Positions 45,706 through 55,927 of a stretch of 64,000 bases of DNA are shown piece by piece (the stretch's first letter is position 1; each line of letters opens with the position of its first letter). Position numbers and translations under genes: made by a program. Below the pieces are notes generated by a model that was given only the letters and a program-made list of their open reading frames with translations, was not told where the DNA came from and did not search any database. Where the stretch lies: positions 1,762,001-1,826,000 of the forward strand of contig NC_010556.1 of assembly GCF_000019905.1 (NCBI RefSeq), read 5' to 3'. The stretch is from Exiguobacterium artemiae 255-15. Lineage in GTDB: Bacteria; Bacillota; Bacilli; Exiguobacteriales; Exiguobacteriaceae.

Positions 45706-47406
45706 TTATTGTAAACCTTCATAAAGCGAACGAACAGCTTCAAGAAGATCTGCTTGTTGAATTTCCTCTGCTTCACCACCGCGTCGTGCTTTCAGTTCCA
45801 CGATACCGTCCGGTGCTTTTTTACCAACATTGATTCGGACAGGCAGTCCGATCAAGTCTGCGTCGGCAAATTTGACACCGGCGCGTTCTTTACGATCATC
45901 AAAGAGGACCGAGAATCCGGCAGCCGTCAGTTCACGGTAAACCGTTTCTGCCACTTCCAACTGTTCTGCATTTTTACCGTTAACGGCAATCAAATGAACA
46001 TCAAATGGTGCGATCGCTTTCGGCCAGATGATTCCTCGCTCGTCGTAATGTTGTTCGACGACGGCAGACATCGTTCGCGAAACGCCGATTCCGTAGCAAC
46101 CCATGATCAACGGTTGGGCTTTTCCGCCTTCATCGAGGAAGGTCGCATTCATGCCTTCTGAATAACGAGTTCCGAGTTTAAAGACTTGTCCGACTTCGAT
46201 TCCGCGGGCGAACTTCACGTGCCCTTGTCCGTCTGGCGACACGTCCCCTTCTTCGACGAATCGTAAATCCGTATACTCCGCTTCAAAATCACGGCTTGGA
46301 TCGACATGCACGTAATGTGTTTCCGACTTGTTTGCGCCGCAAACCGAATTCGTCAATGCCCGAACTGCATAATCCGCTACAATCTTCATGTCGGCTCCAA
46401 TCGGTCCGAGCGTGCCCGGCGTCGAATGGAGGGCCTGTTCGATTTCTTCATCCGTCGCCATCATGATATCGAGTGCTCCGAGATAGTTTTTCAGCTTAAT
46501 GTCGTTGACTTCATGATCACCGCGAACAAGTGCCATCACGAGACCCTGTTCTGTCTTGAAGACAACGGTCTTAATGGACTCCTGTTCCGGTAATCCAAGC
46601 ACTGAACTGACTGCTTCAATCGTTTTGGCGTCTCCAGTGTGGACTTCTTCGAGCGCTTCCGGTGCTTTATCCTGCTTCGTATACTGATCGACGGATTCTG
46701 CCATCTCCAAGTTTGCGGCATAATCCGACTGATCGGAGTAGACGATCGTATCTTCTCCGATGGCAGCTAACGCATGGAACTCATGTGTTCCGCTTCCACC
46801 GATTGCACCGGAATCTGCGACGACCGGACGGAATTCAAGTCCGACACGCGTGAAGATTTTTGTATAGGCATCAAACATGTTTTGATACTCCTCTTCCAGA
46901 CTCTCTTGCGTCGAATGGAACGAATACGCATCTTTCATGATAAACTCACGGCCGCGGAGCAATCCGAAGCGTGGACGACGCTCATCCCGGTACTTCATTT
47001 GAATCTGGAACAAGTTGACCGGTAATTTTTTATAGGAGTTCAGTTCATCACGGACGATGGACGTAATCAACTCTTCATGTGTCGCACCCAGCGCAAACCG
47101 ACGATCGTGACGGTCGGTCAGACGCATCAGTTCCGGACCGTAAATATCCCAGCGTCCGGTTTCTTCCCATAGTTCTGCCGGCTGAATGGCTGGCATCAAC
47201 AATTCCTGCGCACCAGCGCCCTCCATTTCTTGACGAATGATCGTCTCGATTTTTGACAGAACACGTTTTGCCAGTGGAAGGTAAGAATAGATTCCAGCTG
47301 CATTTTGACGCATGAACCCCGCCCGTAACAAAAGTTGATGACTGATGGCTTCTGCATCGGATGGTACTTCACGCAAAGTTGGCATAAATAGTTTGGATTG
47401 TTTCAT
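45706..47406 (-). CDS. proS: Prolyl-tRNA synthetase
   Basis: Charges tRNA-Pro. Class II motifs are present: motif 1 around [11 protein letters not shown], motif 2 with FKMQ-type [16 protein letters not shown], and motif 3 [11 protein letters not shown]. Between motifs 2 and 3 lies the INS editing domain (about residues 225-405) that removes mischarged alanine, as in the bacterial long form. Length 566 is normal. Only 29 bases separate it from rseP, so there is no room for a T-box leader. Confidence 0.97.
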   Translation of the reverse strand: MKQSKLFMPTLREVPSDAEAISHQLLLRAGFMRQNAAGIYSYLPLAKRVLSKIETIIRQEMEGAGAQELLMPAIQPAELWEETGRWDIYGPELMRLTDRHDRRFALGATHEELITSIVRDELNSYKKLPVNLFQIQMKYRDERRPRFGLLRGREFIMKDAYSFHSTQESLEEEYQNMFDAYTKIFTRVGLEFRPVVADSGAIGGSGTHEFHALAAIGEDTIVYSDQSDYAANLEMAESVDQYTKQDKAPEALEEVHTGDAKTIEAVSSVLGLPEQESIKTVVFKTEQGLVMALVRGDHEVNDIKLKNYLGALDIMMATDEEIEQALHSTPGTLGPIGADMKIVADYAVRALTNSVCGANKSETHYVHVDPSRDFEAEYTDLRFVEEGDVSPDGQGHVKFARGIEVGQVFKLGTRYSEGMNATFLDEGGKAQPLIMGCYGIGVSRTMSAVVEQHYDERGIIWPKAIAPFDVHLIAVNGKNAEQLEVAETVYRELTAAGFSVLFDDRKERAGVKFADADLIGLPVRINVGKKAPDGIVELKARRGGEAEEIQQADLLEAVRSLYEGLQ

Positions 47407-47435
47407 GTGAGTCGTGAACCCCTTTGACTAATAAT

Positions 47436-48677
47436 TTAAAAGAACTTCTGAATATCGTTCCATGTGACGACCAACATCAAAAGCATCAACAGTGCAAATC
47501 CAACAAAATGGACCAGGCCTTCTTTTTGCGGATCGACAGGTTTCCCGCGCAACGCTTCTAAAAATAGGAACAATAATCGGCCGCCGTCTAAAGCAGGTAG
47601 TGGTAACAAGTTGAATACAGCCAAGTTAACCGAGAGCAGTGCAGTCCACGTGAGCAACATAGAAAATCCGCTATCTGCGACTTGATCCGTCATTTTGACA
47701 ATCCCGACCGGACCGGATAATTGATCGACGCCGACGACACCTGTTACGAGATCTCCGACCGCTCCGACGATTAAGGTCGACATCCGCCATGTTTCAGAAA
47801 CCCCTGTCTGTAAAGCAGTTCCGAATGATTTTTCTGTTTCATTCGTCACACCGATGATTCCGACTTTTTGATCACCTTGCTGTTGGACTTTCGGTGTGAT
47901 GGACGTCGTTTGTTCCTGACCGTCTCGTTCATAGACGACCGTCGTCTTTTTTCCGGCCTGATCTTGGAAACCTGCCCGTAAATCCGTCCATTTATCCGTT
48001 TCTGTCCCATTGACGGAAACGATCCGGTCTCCTTCGACAAGACCTGCCTTGTCGGCCGGAGAACCTTTTTGAACCGTTCCGATGACACTGTCCCCAGTCG
48101 GTGAACCGTTATACAATGCCAGGCCGAACAGAATGACAAACGCGAGGACGAAGTTCATTGCCGGACCCGCAGCAATGGCTAAGACACGCTTGAACACGGA
48201 TTTCGATCCAAACGTCCGATCGTAAGGCGCAATCTGTGTTTTCGTTTGTCCCTCGACAAGAAAGGCAGTCTTTGAGACAGGATAACGTGTCGACACTTCA
48301 TCTTGTAACGCAATGACTTCTAACTTGTGCAGCAAGTCAATTTTTTCAACGGTGACGACTTGATCTGCTTCCGGACGCGAAGCATCCAGATACATCGTTT
48401 CGACGACACCGTCACGAAGTCCCAATCCGATTGTCTGACCGGGCTTGACTACGACGAATTCCGGTTCTTCACCAGCCATTTTGACATATCCGCCGATTGG
48501 TAACAGGCGGACCGTATACAGTGTCTCATTTTTGAAAAAAGAAAAAATTTTCGGACCAAATCCGATGGCAAATTCACGGCAGAGAATTCCTGCCCGTTTG
48601 GCCATAACGAGATGACCCCATTCATGTACGGCAACAAGTACACCGAACATCAATACGATTGATATAAAGGTCGTCAT
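47436..48677 (-). CDS. rseP: RIP metalloprotease RseP/RasP (site-2 protease)
   Basis: Intramembrane zinc protease that makes the second cut in membrane anti-sigma factors and clears signal peptides. The zinc motif HEWGH is at residues 18-22 in the first helix and the third ligand is in LPLPALDGGR near the C-terminus. A PDZ domain (about 200-270) lies between. I start at MTTFISIV (413 residues) after AAGGATGGG; the long frame would put 46 basic residues before the first helix. It is functionally linked to prsW in this window. Confidence 0.95.
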   Translation of the reverse strand: MTTFISIVLMFGVLVAVHEWGHLVMAKRAGILCREFAIGFGPKIFSFFKNETLYTVRLLPIGGYVKMAGEEPEFVVVKPGQTIGLGLRDGVVETMYLDASRPEADQVVTVEKIDLLHKLEVIALQDEVSTRYPVSKTAFLVEGQTKTQIAPYDRTFGSKSVFKRVLAIAAGPAMNFVLAFVILFGLALYNGSPTGDSVIGTVQKGSPADKAGLVEGDRIVSVNGTETDKWTDLRAGFQDQAGKKTTVVYERDGQEQTTSITPKVQQQGDQKVGIIGVTNETEKSFGTALQTGVSETWRMSTLIVGAVGDLVTGVVGVDQLSGPVGIVKMTDQVADSGFSMLLTWTALLSVNLAVFNLLPLPALDGGRLLFLFLEALRGKPVDPQKEGLVHFVGFALLMLLMLVVTWNDIQKFF

Positions 48678-48690
48678 TGTTATCCCATCC

Positions 48691-49848
48691 TTAGTTAGCG
48701 AGTGAGAGAGAAGCAACAAACGCACGGGCCCAACGATCCGACTCCAAAATCTGGTCCAAAGACGGATCTTCGATGTTTTCATGTGCTTGAAGAGCCGCCT
48801 CAACGCTCGCTTCAATTTCTAAAAAGCTGATTTCCCCTTTTAAAAAACGGTCGACAGCTTGTTCGTTCGCAGCATTGAGCACGGAAGGCATCGATCCGCC
48901 GGCACGTCCTGCCTCAAACGCAAGACGAAGCAGTGGATACCGTTCAAATGAAGCTTCCGCAAAATTCAGGCGTCCGATTTGTTTTAAGTTTAACCGTTCT
49001 CCCCCTTTGATTTCAAGGCGGGACGGATATGTAAGGGCATATTGAATCGGTTCACGCATGTCCGGCATTCCGAGTTGAGCCATCACTGCACCGTCATTGA
49101 ATTCGACCATCGAGTGGATGATGGATTCTCGGTGGAGGACCACATCAATTTCGTCATACGTCACATCAAATAACCAGTGCGCTTCGATGACTTCAAACCC
49201 TTTGTTCATCATCGTCGCCGAGTCAATCGTGATTTTTGCACCCATCGACCAGTTCGGATGATTCAGCGCTTGTTCCACCGTCACGTTTGCCAACTGTTCC
49301 CGTGTTTGGTCACGGAAACTGCCGCCCGATGCAGTTAAAATGATTTGTCGAACATCCTGACGCCGTTCACCATTCAAGCACTGGAAGATGGCAGCATGTT
49401 CACTGTCGACCGGAAGAATCGCGACACCTTTTTCGCGTGCTTTTTTCATGACGAGGTGTCCGGCAGTCACCAATGTCTCTTTGTTTGCCAATCCAATTGA
49501 TTTTCCCGCTTCGATTGCAGCCAATGTCGGTCGAAGACCTACTGCACCGACGACGGCTGTAATGACGATATCCGCTTGGTCGGCTGTCGCAACAGCAATC
49601 AATCCGTCCTCCCCGACAAGTACTGTCGGCGAATAGTCAAGTACTGCTTCCAATTGCTCTTTTACAGTCTCGTCTAAGACCGCTACCAGCTCCGGACGTA
49701 AACGATTCAGCCAGGGTAAAGCAACCTCGATGTTTTTCCCGAACGCAAAGCTGACCAGTTGGAAACGGTCCGGATTTGCTGCGATGACATCTAACGTCTG
49801 GGTGCCGATCGATCCGGTTCCCCCAATGATACTAACCTGTTTCATCAT
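48691..49848 (-). CDS. dxr: 1-deoxy-D-xylulose 5-phosphate reductoisomerase
   Basis: Second enzyme of the MEP route to isoprenoids, giving 2-C-methylerythritol 4-phosphate with NADPH. The N-terminal GGTGSIGTQTLD binds NADPH, and NKETLVTAG, VDSEHAAIFQCL and TASGGSF are active-site segments. Length 385 fits. Start by two adjacent ATGs after GGAGG. Its products feed uppS, two genes upstream in transcription order. Confidence 0.97.
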   Translation of the reverse strand: MMKQVSIIGGTGSIGTQTLDVIAANPDRFQLVSFAFGKNIEVALPWLNRLRPELVAVLDETVKEQLEAVLDYSPTVLVGEDGLIAVATADQADIVITAVVGAVGLRPTLAAIEAGKSIGLANKETLVTAGHLVMKKAREKGVAILPVDSEHAAIFQCLNGERRQDVRQIILTASGGSFRDQTREQLANVTVEQALNHPNWSMGAKITIDSATMMNKGFEVIEAHWLFDVTYDEIDVVLHRESIIHSMVEFNDGAVMAQLGMPDMREPIQYALTYPSRLEIKGGERLNLKQIGRLNFAEASFERYPLLRLAFEAGRAGGSMPSVLNAANEQAVDRFLKGEISFLEIEASVEAALQAHENIEDPSLDQILESDRWARAFVASLSLAN

Positions 49849-49857
49849 TTTTCCTCC

Positions 49858-50658
49858 TTATCCGAATATACCGAGTACGATCAGAACGGTAAACACAATG
49901 ATCATACTGTCGAACCGGTCAAGAATCCCACCGTGTCCGGGTAATAATGCTCCGGAATCTTTTACGCCGTAATGACGTTTGTACGCGGACTGAACTAAAT
50001 CCCCAAGTTGGCCGACTACGGCAACGATCAGTGCCAATAATACAACTGTTCCCATGCCAACTGTCGGATGAATCAGCTCAAAGACTACTCCGAGCAGAAT
50101 GGCAAGAACAACACCGCCAAGTGCCCCTTCAACCGTCTTATTGGGGCTGATTGCCGGCCACAGTTTTGTTTTCCCGAGACTTTTTCCGACGAAGTAAGCA
50201 CCCGAATCCGTAAACCAGATCAGCAGAATAATCAGTAAAGAAAAGATTAATCCGTTCTCAAGCAGACGAATGTAAGTAAACGATGCAAATCCTACACCGA
50301 CATACACAGCAGTCAGCAACAGGAAGGCGACATCGTCAAAAGTGAACATGTTCTTTGAGAATACTGTCCAAAATAACCCGATCAAGACAATCAACATTCC
50401 CCAAGCAATCGGTGTCAGTCCCAGTGACAGCAACTGGTCGCTTGCCTGTTCGTACAAACTGATGAACGGAAGTAATGTACCTGCTCCAAACAACAGCACC
50501 GGAATCGACTTGAACGACAATTGCCGCATTTTAACCATTTCGGTATACCCGATGAGTGTCAAGATTGCCATAAAAGCAAGGAATGGGAGTCCTCCTAGAT
50601 AAAGCAAACCTAAAAAGATGGCACCTGCCCAGATTCCTGTAATAATTCGTGTTTTCAT
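49858..50658 (-). CDS. cdsA: Phosphatidate cytidylyltransferase
   Basis: Makes CDP-diacylglycerol from phosphatidic acid and CTP in the membrane. About seven hydrophobic helices are seen in 266 residues, and the family signature SAYKRHYGVKDSGALLPGHG lies near residues 218-237, continuing with GGILDRFDS. It acts directly downstream of plsC in lipid synthesis. It follows uppS by 19 bases. Confidence 0.96.
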   Translation of the reverse strand: MKTRIITGIWAGAIFLGLLYLGGLPFLAFMAILTLIGYTEMVKMRQLSFKSIPVLLFGAGTLLPFISLYEQASDQLLSLGLTPIAWGMLIVLIGLFWTVFSKNMFTFDDVAFLLLTAVYVGVGFASFTYIRLLENGLIFSLLIILLIWFTDSGAYFVGKSLGKTKLWPAISPNKTVEGALGGVVLAILLGVVFELIHPTVGMGTVVLLALIVAVVGQLGDLVQSAYKRHYGVKDSGALLPGHGGILDRFDSMIIVFTVLIVLGIFG

Positions 50659-50677
50659 AAGAAATGTCCTCGTTTAG

Positions 50678-51415
50678 TCAGACTCCGCCAAAACGACGGG
50701 TCCGTTGATTATAGTCTTCAATTGCCGCTAAGAACTGGTCACGCCGGAACTCGGGCCATAAGACATCGGTAAAGTAAAATTCGGCATAGGCAGCTTGCCA
50801 TAATAAAAAGTTTGAAAGTCGTTGTTCCCCACTCGTCCGGATGACGAGATCAACATCCGTCATCGAACCTGTCATCAATTCCTGTTCAATGATTTCATTT
50901 GTAATCATGTCGGGTTGCAACAAACCGGCCTGGACTTTTTCAGCAATTTTCTGCATGACTTGGACGATTTCATCCCGTCCTCCATAATTGAGGGCGAAAA
51001 TCAGCCGAAGTCCTGTATTGTTTGCTGTATCTGTTTTCGCTTGTTGAACGGCTTCCCGCGTATAAATCGGCAGACGTGATACTTCTCCCGCCACTTCGAC
51101 TTTGACATTACGTTCATTTAAGTCCTTTAAATCGGATTCTAAAAACTGGGCCGGCAGTTTCATCAGGAAACTGACTTCTTCTTCAGGACGCGTCCAATTT
51201 TCGGTCGAAAAAGCATATAACGTCAAACTTTTCACACCTAATTCATTTGCCGTCCGAACAACTTCCCGGACAGATTTCATCCCTTCACGATGCCCCATGA
51301 TCCGGGGAAGGCCTCGTTTTTTTGCCCAACGTCCGTTTCCATCCATAATAATCGCAATGTGTTCAGGAACTTGTTGTTCAATTACTTCTTTAGTCTGATT
51401 TAACCATTGAAACAT
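50678..51415 (-). CDS. uppS: Undecaprenyl diphosphate synthase
   Basis: Cis-prenyltransferase that makes the C55 lipid carrier for peptidoglycan and teichoic acids. The catalytic Asp lies in IIMDGNGRWAKKRG (about residues 22-36), then GHREGMK, YAFSTENW and the C-terminal DLVIRTSGEQRLSNFL motif. Length 245 is normal. A terminator lies between frr and this gene, so it may have its own weak promoter. Confidence 0.97.
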   Translation of the reverse strand: MFQWLNQTKEVIEQQVPEHIAIIMDGNGRWAKKRGLPRIMGHREGMKSVREVVRTANELGVKSLTLYAFSTENWTRPEEEVSFLMKLPAQFLESDLKDLNERNVKVEVAGEVSRLPIYTREAVQQAKTDTANNTGLRLIFALNYGGRDEIVQVMQKIAEKVQAGLLQPDMITNEIIEQELMTGSMTDVDLVIRTSGEQRLSNFLLWQAAYAEFYFTDVLWPEFRRDQFLAAIEDYNQRTRRFGGV

Positions 51416-51451
51416 TTACTTCTTCCTCCCCTCGTTTAGTTTAAGAAGAAA

Positions 51452-51478
51452 GGGACTCTTCGTGTGACAAAGAGTCCC
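51452..51478 (-). terminator. Terminator after frr
   Basis: GGGACTCTT / AAGAGTCCC stem with a nine-base loop, followed on the minus strand by TTTCTTCTT. Confidence 0.8.
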
Positions 51479-51498
51479 CAACCTGACGATATAGCGTG

Positions 51499-52056
51499 TC
51501 ATACTTCCATAATTTCTTGTTCTTTATCCGCGGCAGTTTGATCAAGTACTTTAACGAATTTATCCGTCAAAGTTTGAACATCTTCCGTGTAACCGCGCAG
51601 ATCGTCTTCCGTCAATACGCCATCTTTTTCTTGCTTTTTCAATTGTTCGTTCGTATCACGACGGATGTTCCGAAGTGCAACTTTTCCTTCTTCCGTGTAC
51701 TTCTTGACAAGTTTCACGAGTTCTTTCCGACGATCTTCTGTCAGTGGCGGAATCGCCAAACGAATGACAGTTCCGTCTGAAGAAGGAGCCAGTCCGAGGT
51801 CTGCACGTTGAATCGCTTTTTCGATTTCTGTCACCATCGATTTATCCCATGGTGTAATCAAAATCAAACGCGCTTCCGGCGTATTGACGTTTGCGACTTG
51901 ATTGAGCGGTGTCGGTGAACCGTAGTAGTCCACTTGAACCGGATCAAGGATTGAGACGTTTGCACGTCCTGCACGTAATGTTGCAAGTTCTTTTTTTAAT
52001 GACAGATGTGCTTTCTCCATCCGCTCTTCTGCTTGTTTCATGATTGCTTGTGACAT
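51499..52056 (-). CDS. frr: Ribosome recycling factor
   Basis: tRNA-shaped protein that splits post-termination ribosomes with EF-G. The 185 residues include [19 protein letters not shown] (shortened: key part [10 protein letters not shown]), TPLNQVANV and the helical [16 protein letters not shown] region. It follows pyrH by a single base and is surely co-transcribed with it. Confidence 0.98.
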   Translation of the reverse strand: MSQAIMKQAEERMEKAHLSLKKELATLRAGRANVSILDPVQVDYYGSPTPLNQVANVNTPEARLILITPWDKSMVTEIEKAIQRADLGLAPSSDGTVIRLAIPPLTEDRRKELVKLVKKYTEEGKVALRNIRRDTNEQLKKQEKDGVLTEDDLRGYTEDVQTLTDKFVKVLDQTAADKEQEIMEV

Positions 52057-52057
52057 G

Positions 52058-52777
52058 TTATTTCCCCCTTACAAGTGTCCCGATTTCATCACCGGTGACG
52101 ACCCGTTTAATGTTTCCTTCTTCCATCAACGAGAAGACGATGAGCGGGATATCATTATCCATACAAAGTGATGTTGCCGTTGAATCCATAACTTGAAGGC
52201 CGTCTTTAAGAACATCGAGGTAAGACAATGTCTCAAATTTCTTCGCGTCCGGATCGACGTTTGGATCAGCTGAATAGACACCGTCGACGTTGTTTTTCGC
52301 CATCAGGATGACTTCCGCCTCGATTTCAGCTGCCCGAAGCGCTGCTGTCGTATCTGTTGAGAAATAAGGATTTCCTGTTCCGGCTGCAAAGATAACAACC
52401 CGTCCTTTTTCAAGATGACGCATTGCCCGGCGGCGGATGTATGGTTCAGCGACTTGTCGCATCTCAATCGACGTCTGAACACGTGTTTCGACACCAACAG
52501 ACTCCAGGCTATCTTGTAAAGCGAGCGAGTTCATGACGGTCGCAAGCATTCCCATATAATCGGCATTTGCCCGGTCCATCCCAAGCTCCGCTCCCGTCTT
52601 ACCGCGCCAAATGTTTCCTGCACCTACGACGACTGCGACTTCTACGTTCAATTCGACTAATTCCTTAATCTGATTCGAAATCGAATTGACAATACCAGGA
52701 TGAATTCCGAACCCTTGATCTCCTGCGAGCGCTTCTCCGCTCAATTTTAACACAATCCGGTTATATTTCGGTTGCAT
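52058..52777 (-). CDS. pyrH: UMP kinase
   Basis: Phosphorylates UMP to UDP; a member of the amino acid kinase fold, not the P-loop kinases. Motifs: [11 protein letters not shown] at residues 9-19, [11 protein letters not shown] near 50-60 and [17 protein letters not shown] near 132-148. Length 239. The ATG follows AAGGGGG. It lies between tsf and frr as in most bacteria. Confidence 0.97.
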   Translation of the reverse strand: MQPKYNRIVLKLSGEALAGDQGFGIHPGIVNSISNQIKELVELNVEVAVVVGAGNIWRGKTGAELGMDRANADYMGMLATVMNSLALQDSLESVGVETRVQTSIEMRQVAEPYIRRRAMRHLEKGRVVIFAAGTGNPYFSTDTTAALRAAEIEAEVILMAKNNVDGVYSADPNVDPDAKKFETLSYLDVLKDGLQVMDSTATSLCMDNDIPLIVFSLMEEGNIKRVVTGDEIGTLVRGK

Positions 52778-52808
52778 GACTATGTCCCCCTTGCTAAATT
52801 CCGTAAAA

Positions 52809-52861
52809 AAGGAACACGACCCACTTCCACACGAAAGTGGATTGAAGCATACGTGTTCCTT
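52809..52861 (-). terminator. Terminator after tsf
   Basis: Two-part hairpin, outer arms AAGGAACACG / CGTGTTCCTT and inner CCACTT / AAGTGG, followed on the minus strand by seven T. pyrH starts 31 bases later, so read-through must feed it. Confidence 0.85.
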
Positions 52862-52887
52862 CTCTTGTCATCAGGAAATCCTGATTC

Positions 52888-53769
52888 TTATTTTTTAAGC
52901 TGGTTCATTACTTCTTCAGCGAAGTTTTCTTCACGTTTCTCCATACCTTCTCCAACTTCGAAGCGTACGAATGAAACGATTTTTCCGCCTTTAGATTCTA
53001 CGTATTTACCAACTTTGAAGTCTGGATCTTTGACGAATGTTTGGTCAACGAGGCAGATTTCTTCGTAGAATTTGTTCATACGACCAGCAATCATTTTTTC
53101 AACGATGTTAGCAGGTTTGCCTTCGTTGAGTGCTTGCTCTGTCAACACTTTTTCTTCACGTGCTTTTTCTTCTTCTGTAACAGAAGAACGGTCGACGTAA
53201 AGCGGACGTGCTGCAGCGATGTGCATTGCGATATCTTTTGCAACCGTCTCGTCAGTTGTACCTTCGACGACGACGACAGAACCGATACGACCGCCCATGT
53301 GGAGGTAAGAACCGAATGCTGCATTGTCTTCTTTAGTGAAGAGAGCTACACGGCGGAGTGAAATTTTCTCTCCGATTGTTGATGCTTCTTCTGAGATGTA
53401 TGTGTCGATTGTTTTTCCTGCTTCGTATTCAGAAGCAAGTGCTGCTTCAGCCGTTTCAGAACCATTGCGGAGTACTGCATCTGCAATGTTTTGAACGAGT
53501 GATTGGAACCGTTCGTTTTTCGCAACGAAGTCAGTTTCTGAGTTGATTTCAACAAGTGCTGCTTTGTTTCCGTTAACTGCAACAGCTGTCAAACCTTCTG
53601 CTGCAATCCGGTCGCCTTTCGCTGCCGCTTTCGCGATTCCTTTTTCACGCAAGAAGTCGATTGCTGCGTTCATGTCCCCATCAGCTTCGACGAGTGCTTT
53701 TTTGCAGTCAAGCATCCCTGCACCAGTTTTTTCACGAAGTTCTTTTACCATAGCTGCTGTAATAGCCAT
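52888..53769 (-). CDS. tsf: Elongation factor Ts
   Basis: Nucleotide exchange factor for EF-Tu, 293 residues. The N-terminal UBA-like domain holds [20 protein letters not shown], followed by [13 protein letters not shown], the EF-Tu contact. The C-terminal dimer-like domains are complete. The ATG follows AAGGAGG. It is paired with rpsB; a strong hairpin in the gap probably lowers tsf relative to rpsB. Confidence 0.98.
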   Translation of the reverse strand: MAITAAMVKELREKTGAGMLDCKKALVEADGDMNAAIDFLREKGIAKAAAKGDRIAAEGLTAVAVNGNKAALVEINSETDFVAKNERFQSLVQNIADAVLRNGSETAEAALASEYEAGKTIDTYISEEASTIGEKISLRRVALFTKEDNAAFGSYLHMGGRIGSVVVVEGTTDETVAKDIAMHIAAARPLYVDRSSVTEEEKAREEKVLTEQALNEGKPANIVEKMIAGRMNKFYEEICLVDQTFVKDPDFKVGKYVESKGGKIVSFVRFEVGEGMEKREENFAEEVMNQLKK

Positions 53770-53808
53770 TCGATATTCCTCCTTATAACGTCCTTATTTT
53801 CAAAAAAA

Positions 53809-53840
53809 AGGTGATAAAAGGTCAATTCCCTTTATCACCT
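53809..53840 (-). terminator. Intercistronic terminator between rpsB and tsf
   Basis: AGGTGATAAAGG / CCTTTTATCACCT stem with a short loop, followed on the minus strand by eight T. Confidence 0.82.
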
Positions 53841-53851
53841 GGCATCACGAA

Positions 53852-54586
53852 TTACTCAGCGTCTGCTACTACTTCTTCAGTAGTTTCAGGTGCTACGTTA
53901 TCTTCGCCTTGTTTAACTTCGAGGATTGCGTCAGCCATTTTACCAGTAAGCAATTTGACTGCACGGATCGCATCGTCGTTTGCTGGGATGACGTAGTCGA
54001 TTTCGTCCGGATCACAGTTTGTGTCAACGATCGCAACGATTGGGATGTTGAGTTTGTGTGCTTCTGCAATCGCGATACGCTCTTTGCGTGGGTCAACGAT
54101 GAAGAGTGCATCTGGAACGCCTGGCATATCTTTGATACCGCCGAGGAATTTCTCAAGACGAGTCATTTCTTTTTTAAGAATGATGACTTCTTTTTTAGGA
54201 AGAACTTCGAATGTACCGTTCTCTTCCATTTTTTCGAGTTGTTTTAAACGGTTGATACGTTTTTTGATTGTAGAGAAGTTCGTGAGTGTTCCACCTAACC
54301 AACGTTCGTTGATGAAGTATTGACCTGCACGGATCGCTTCTTCTTTCACAGTGTCTTGAGCTTGTTTTTTCGTACCAACGAAAAGAACGTTTCCGCCTTC
54401 AGACGCTACTTCACGGATGAAGTTGTAAGCTTCGTCTACTTTTTTAACCGTTTTTTGTAGGTCAATGATGTAGATTCCGTTACGTTCTGTGAAGATGTAT
54501 TTTGCCATTTTTGGGTTCCAACGGCGTGTTTGGTGACCGAAGTGTACACCAGCTTCTAACAATTGTTTCATCGAGATTACTGCCAT
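53852..54586 (-). CDS. rpsB: 30S ribosomal protein S2
   Basis: Ribosomal protein of 244 residues. It starts [27 protein letters not shown] (key part [13 protein letters not shown]), and the [10 protein letters not shown] and [12 protein letters not shown] motifs are typical. The tail is acidic. The ATG follows AAAAGGAGG. It has its own promoter, which overlaps the end of swrB, and an untranslated leader of about 107 bases. Confidence 0.98.
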   Translation of the reverse strand: MAVISMKQLLEAGVHFGHQTRRWNPKMAKYIFTERNGIYIIDLQKTVKKVDEAYNFIREVASEGGNVLFVGTKKQAQDTVKEEAIRAGQYFINERWLGGTLTNFSTIKKRINRLKQLEKMEENGTFEVLPKKEVIILKKEMTRLEKFLGGIKDMPGVPDALFIVDPRKERIAIAEAHKLNIPIVAIVDTNCDPDEIDYVIPANDDAIRAVKLLTGKMADAILEVKQGEDNVAPETTEEVVADAE

Positions 54587-54694
54587 GATGAATTCCTCCT
54601 TTTGGGTTTTGGATGTCCTCCGCGATGATCGTTGTTCCAGCTAACCTATTAAAGGCACCGCAGCCGGCGATACATGCGTGCGTAATTAACACCG
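54587..54694 (-). promoter_or_regulatory. Untranslated leader of rpsB
   Basis: About 107 bases with GC-rich complementary segments (GCACGCATG, CGCCGGCTGCGG). Ribosomal protein leaders often bind their own product. I cannot assign it to a known class. Confidence 0.3.
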
Positions 54695-54700
54695 TAGACT

Positions 54701-54729
54701 AATATAGCATAAAGTTTAGCGCCGGGCAA
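54701..54729 (-). promoter_or_regulatory. Sigma-A promoter of rpsB-tsf
   Basis: Minus strand TTGCCC, 17 bases, TATATT. The -35 box lies in the last codons of swrB. Confidence 0.65.
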
Positions 54730-55129
54730 CCTTCGTTTTCCGAGAAAGTTTAGCAATCAGTGCGACTTCTCCTGCTCCCCGATTCAATGAACGTGCCAAC
54801 TGATCCAAATCAGCACCTTTTTCGAGCTGGTCTTTTACGTCTAACAGTTCCGGTTCTTCCAGGTCAGACGGATGCTCCGGCCGTCCTGATTCTTCTGCTA
54901 AAACGACCTCGACCCGCGACTGCTGTTGAACAGGAGCCGCCGGGCGGGATTTTTCTTCCCCGTCCGTCAACTCATTCACTTGTTGCATGAATTGTAACAG
55001 AATTGCTTCCGTTTCCTGCTTCTGTCGTTCCAGGTTGGTAACGCGATCCTTCAAAAGTGCCTGTTGTTTAAATAGTAATAAAAGGCCGTAGCAAATGAGT
55101 GCTGCCAGTAAAATATAAAAAAGTGTCAT
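54716..55129 (-). CDS. swrB: SwrB-like membrane protein at the end of the fla/che cluster
   Basis: About 137 residues: one N-terminal transmembrane helix (about 3-20), a Gln/Glu-rich coiled coil (about 22-55), a low-complexity middle and a C-terminal helix-turn-helix-like end (LEKGADLDQLARSLNRGAGEV, about 103-123; key part LARSLNRGAGE). This layout and the position between sigD and rpsB match B. subtilis SwrB (YlxL), which activates flagellar basal-body assembly. Sequence similarity is low. The start is the ATG six bases after AAAGGA. Confidence 0.75.
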   Translation of the reverse strand: MTLFYILLAALICYGLLLLFKQQALLKDRVTNLERQKQETEAILLQFMQQVNELTDGEEKSRPAAPVQQQSRVEVVLAEESGRPEHPSDLEEPELLDVKDQLEKGADLDQLARSLNRGAGEVALIAKLSRKTKVARR

Positions 55130-55140
55130 GGTCTGTCCTT

Positions 55141-55914
55141 TCACATCGCGACGCGGTCAGAAAGATAGGCGCTTCCAAGCGCTTGTTTCAGTTTTCTGAG
55201 CGCTTTCGAATGAATCTGGGAAATCCGTGAAGTGGATAATCCGAGGACCTCTCCGATTTCCGTCAACGTCAGTTCTTCAAAGTAAAAGAGGGATACGACA
55301 TATTGTTCCTTTTCGGACAACTGTTCCACTTCTTCCGCAAGCTTCGAAATCAATTCTCGCATCAAAAGTGTATCCTCAGGTGTCGCGGTATCCGGATCGA
55401 GGTAGGAAACAGCCATCGCCTTCCCTTCGTCTTGTAGCGTCACCGCTTCGTCGATCGAAAGAATATTCGCAAAATAACTCTCAGCGAGTGCCGTCTTGAC
55501 TTCTTCCGGACTCATATCAACAATCGACGAGACTTCATCAATCGTCGGCGTCCGTTGAAGACTTTGTTCTAAAATCTCAACAGCAGCTTCGACCCGTTTT
55601 GATTTTTCCCGTAACGACCGGGGCAACCAATCAATTTTTCGTAATCCGTCCAAAATGGCGCCACGAATCCGGAAAGCTGCATATGTATCAAATTTATTGT
55701 TGTGATTTTGATCAAATTTTTGAAGAGCATCATACAGTCCCATCATTCCAAGACTCTTTAATTCATCACGATCGACACTTTTCGGAAGTGTCGCGCTGAG
55801 ACGCTGAACGTGGTAGTGCACAAGAGGTTCATAATTTTGCAGTAACCGGTCAGCTACCGCTATATCACGCGTCGATAGCCATTGATTCCAAAGTTGTTGT
55901 AATTCCTCACGCAT
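55141..55914 (-). CDS. sigD: RNA polymerase sigma factor SigD (FliA type)
   Basis: Alternative sigma factor for late flagellar, chemotaxis and autolysin genes. Region 2 has LVHYHVQRLSATLPKSV and DELKSLGMMGLYDALQKFD (key part GLYDALQKFD), with RIRGAILDGLRKIDWLPRS linking to region 3. Region 4 helix-turn-helix is LTLTEIGEVLGLSTSRISQI (key part EVLGLSTSRISQIHS). I use the second ATG, eight bases after GAGGAGG (257 residues). An anti-sigma factor FlgM is not encoded in this window. Confidence 0.96.
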   Translation of the reverse strand: MREELQQLWNQWLSTRDIAVADRLLQNYEPLVHYHVQRLSATLPKSVDRDELKSLGMMGLYDALQKFDQNHNNKFDTYAAFRIRGAILDGLRKIDWLPRSLREKSKRVEAAVEILEQSLQRTPTIDEVSSIVDMSPEEVKTALAESYFANILSIDEAVTLQDEGKAMAVSYLDPDTATPEDTLLMRELISKLAEEVEQLSEKEQYVVSLFYFEELTLTEIGEVLGLSTSRISQIHSKALRKLKQALGSAYLSDRVAM

Positions 55915-55927
55915 GACCATTCCTCCT

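Noticed and set aside
47407-47435. Possible T-box leader for proS
   Set aside because: Only 29 bases lie between rseP and proS, too short for a T-box.
48678-48815. 46-residue N-terminal extension of rseP
   Set aside because: Basic and unlike any RseP N-terminus, overlaps dxr, and the ATG at 48677 has a good ribosome-binding site directly before the first membrane helix.
55200-55215. GAGCGCTTTCG as another cre site
   Set aside because: Lies inside sigD coding sequence and misses conserved outer bases of the cre consensus.
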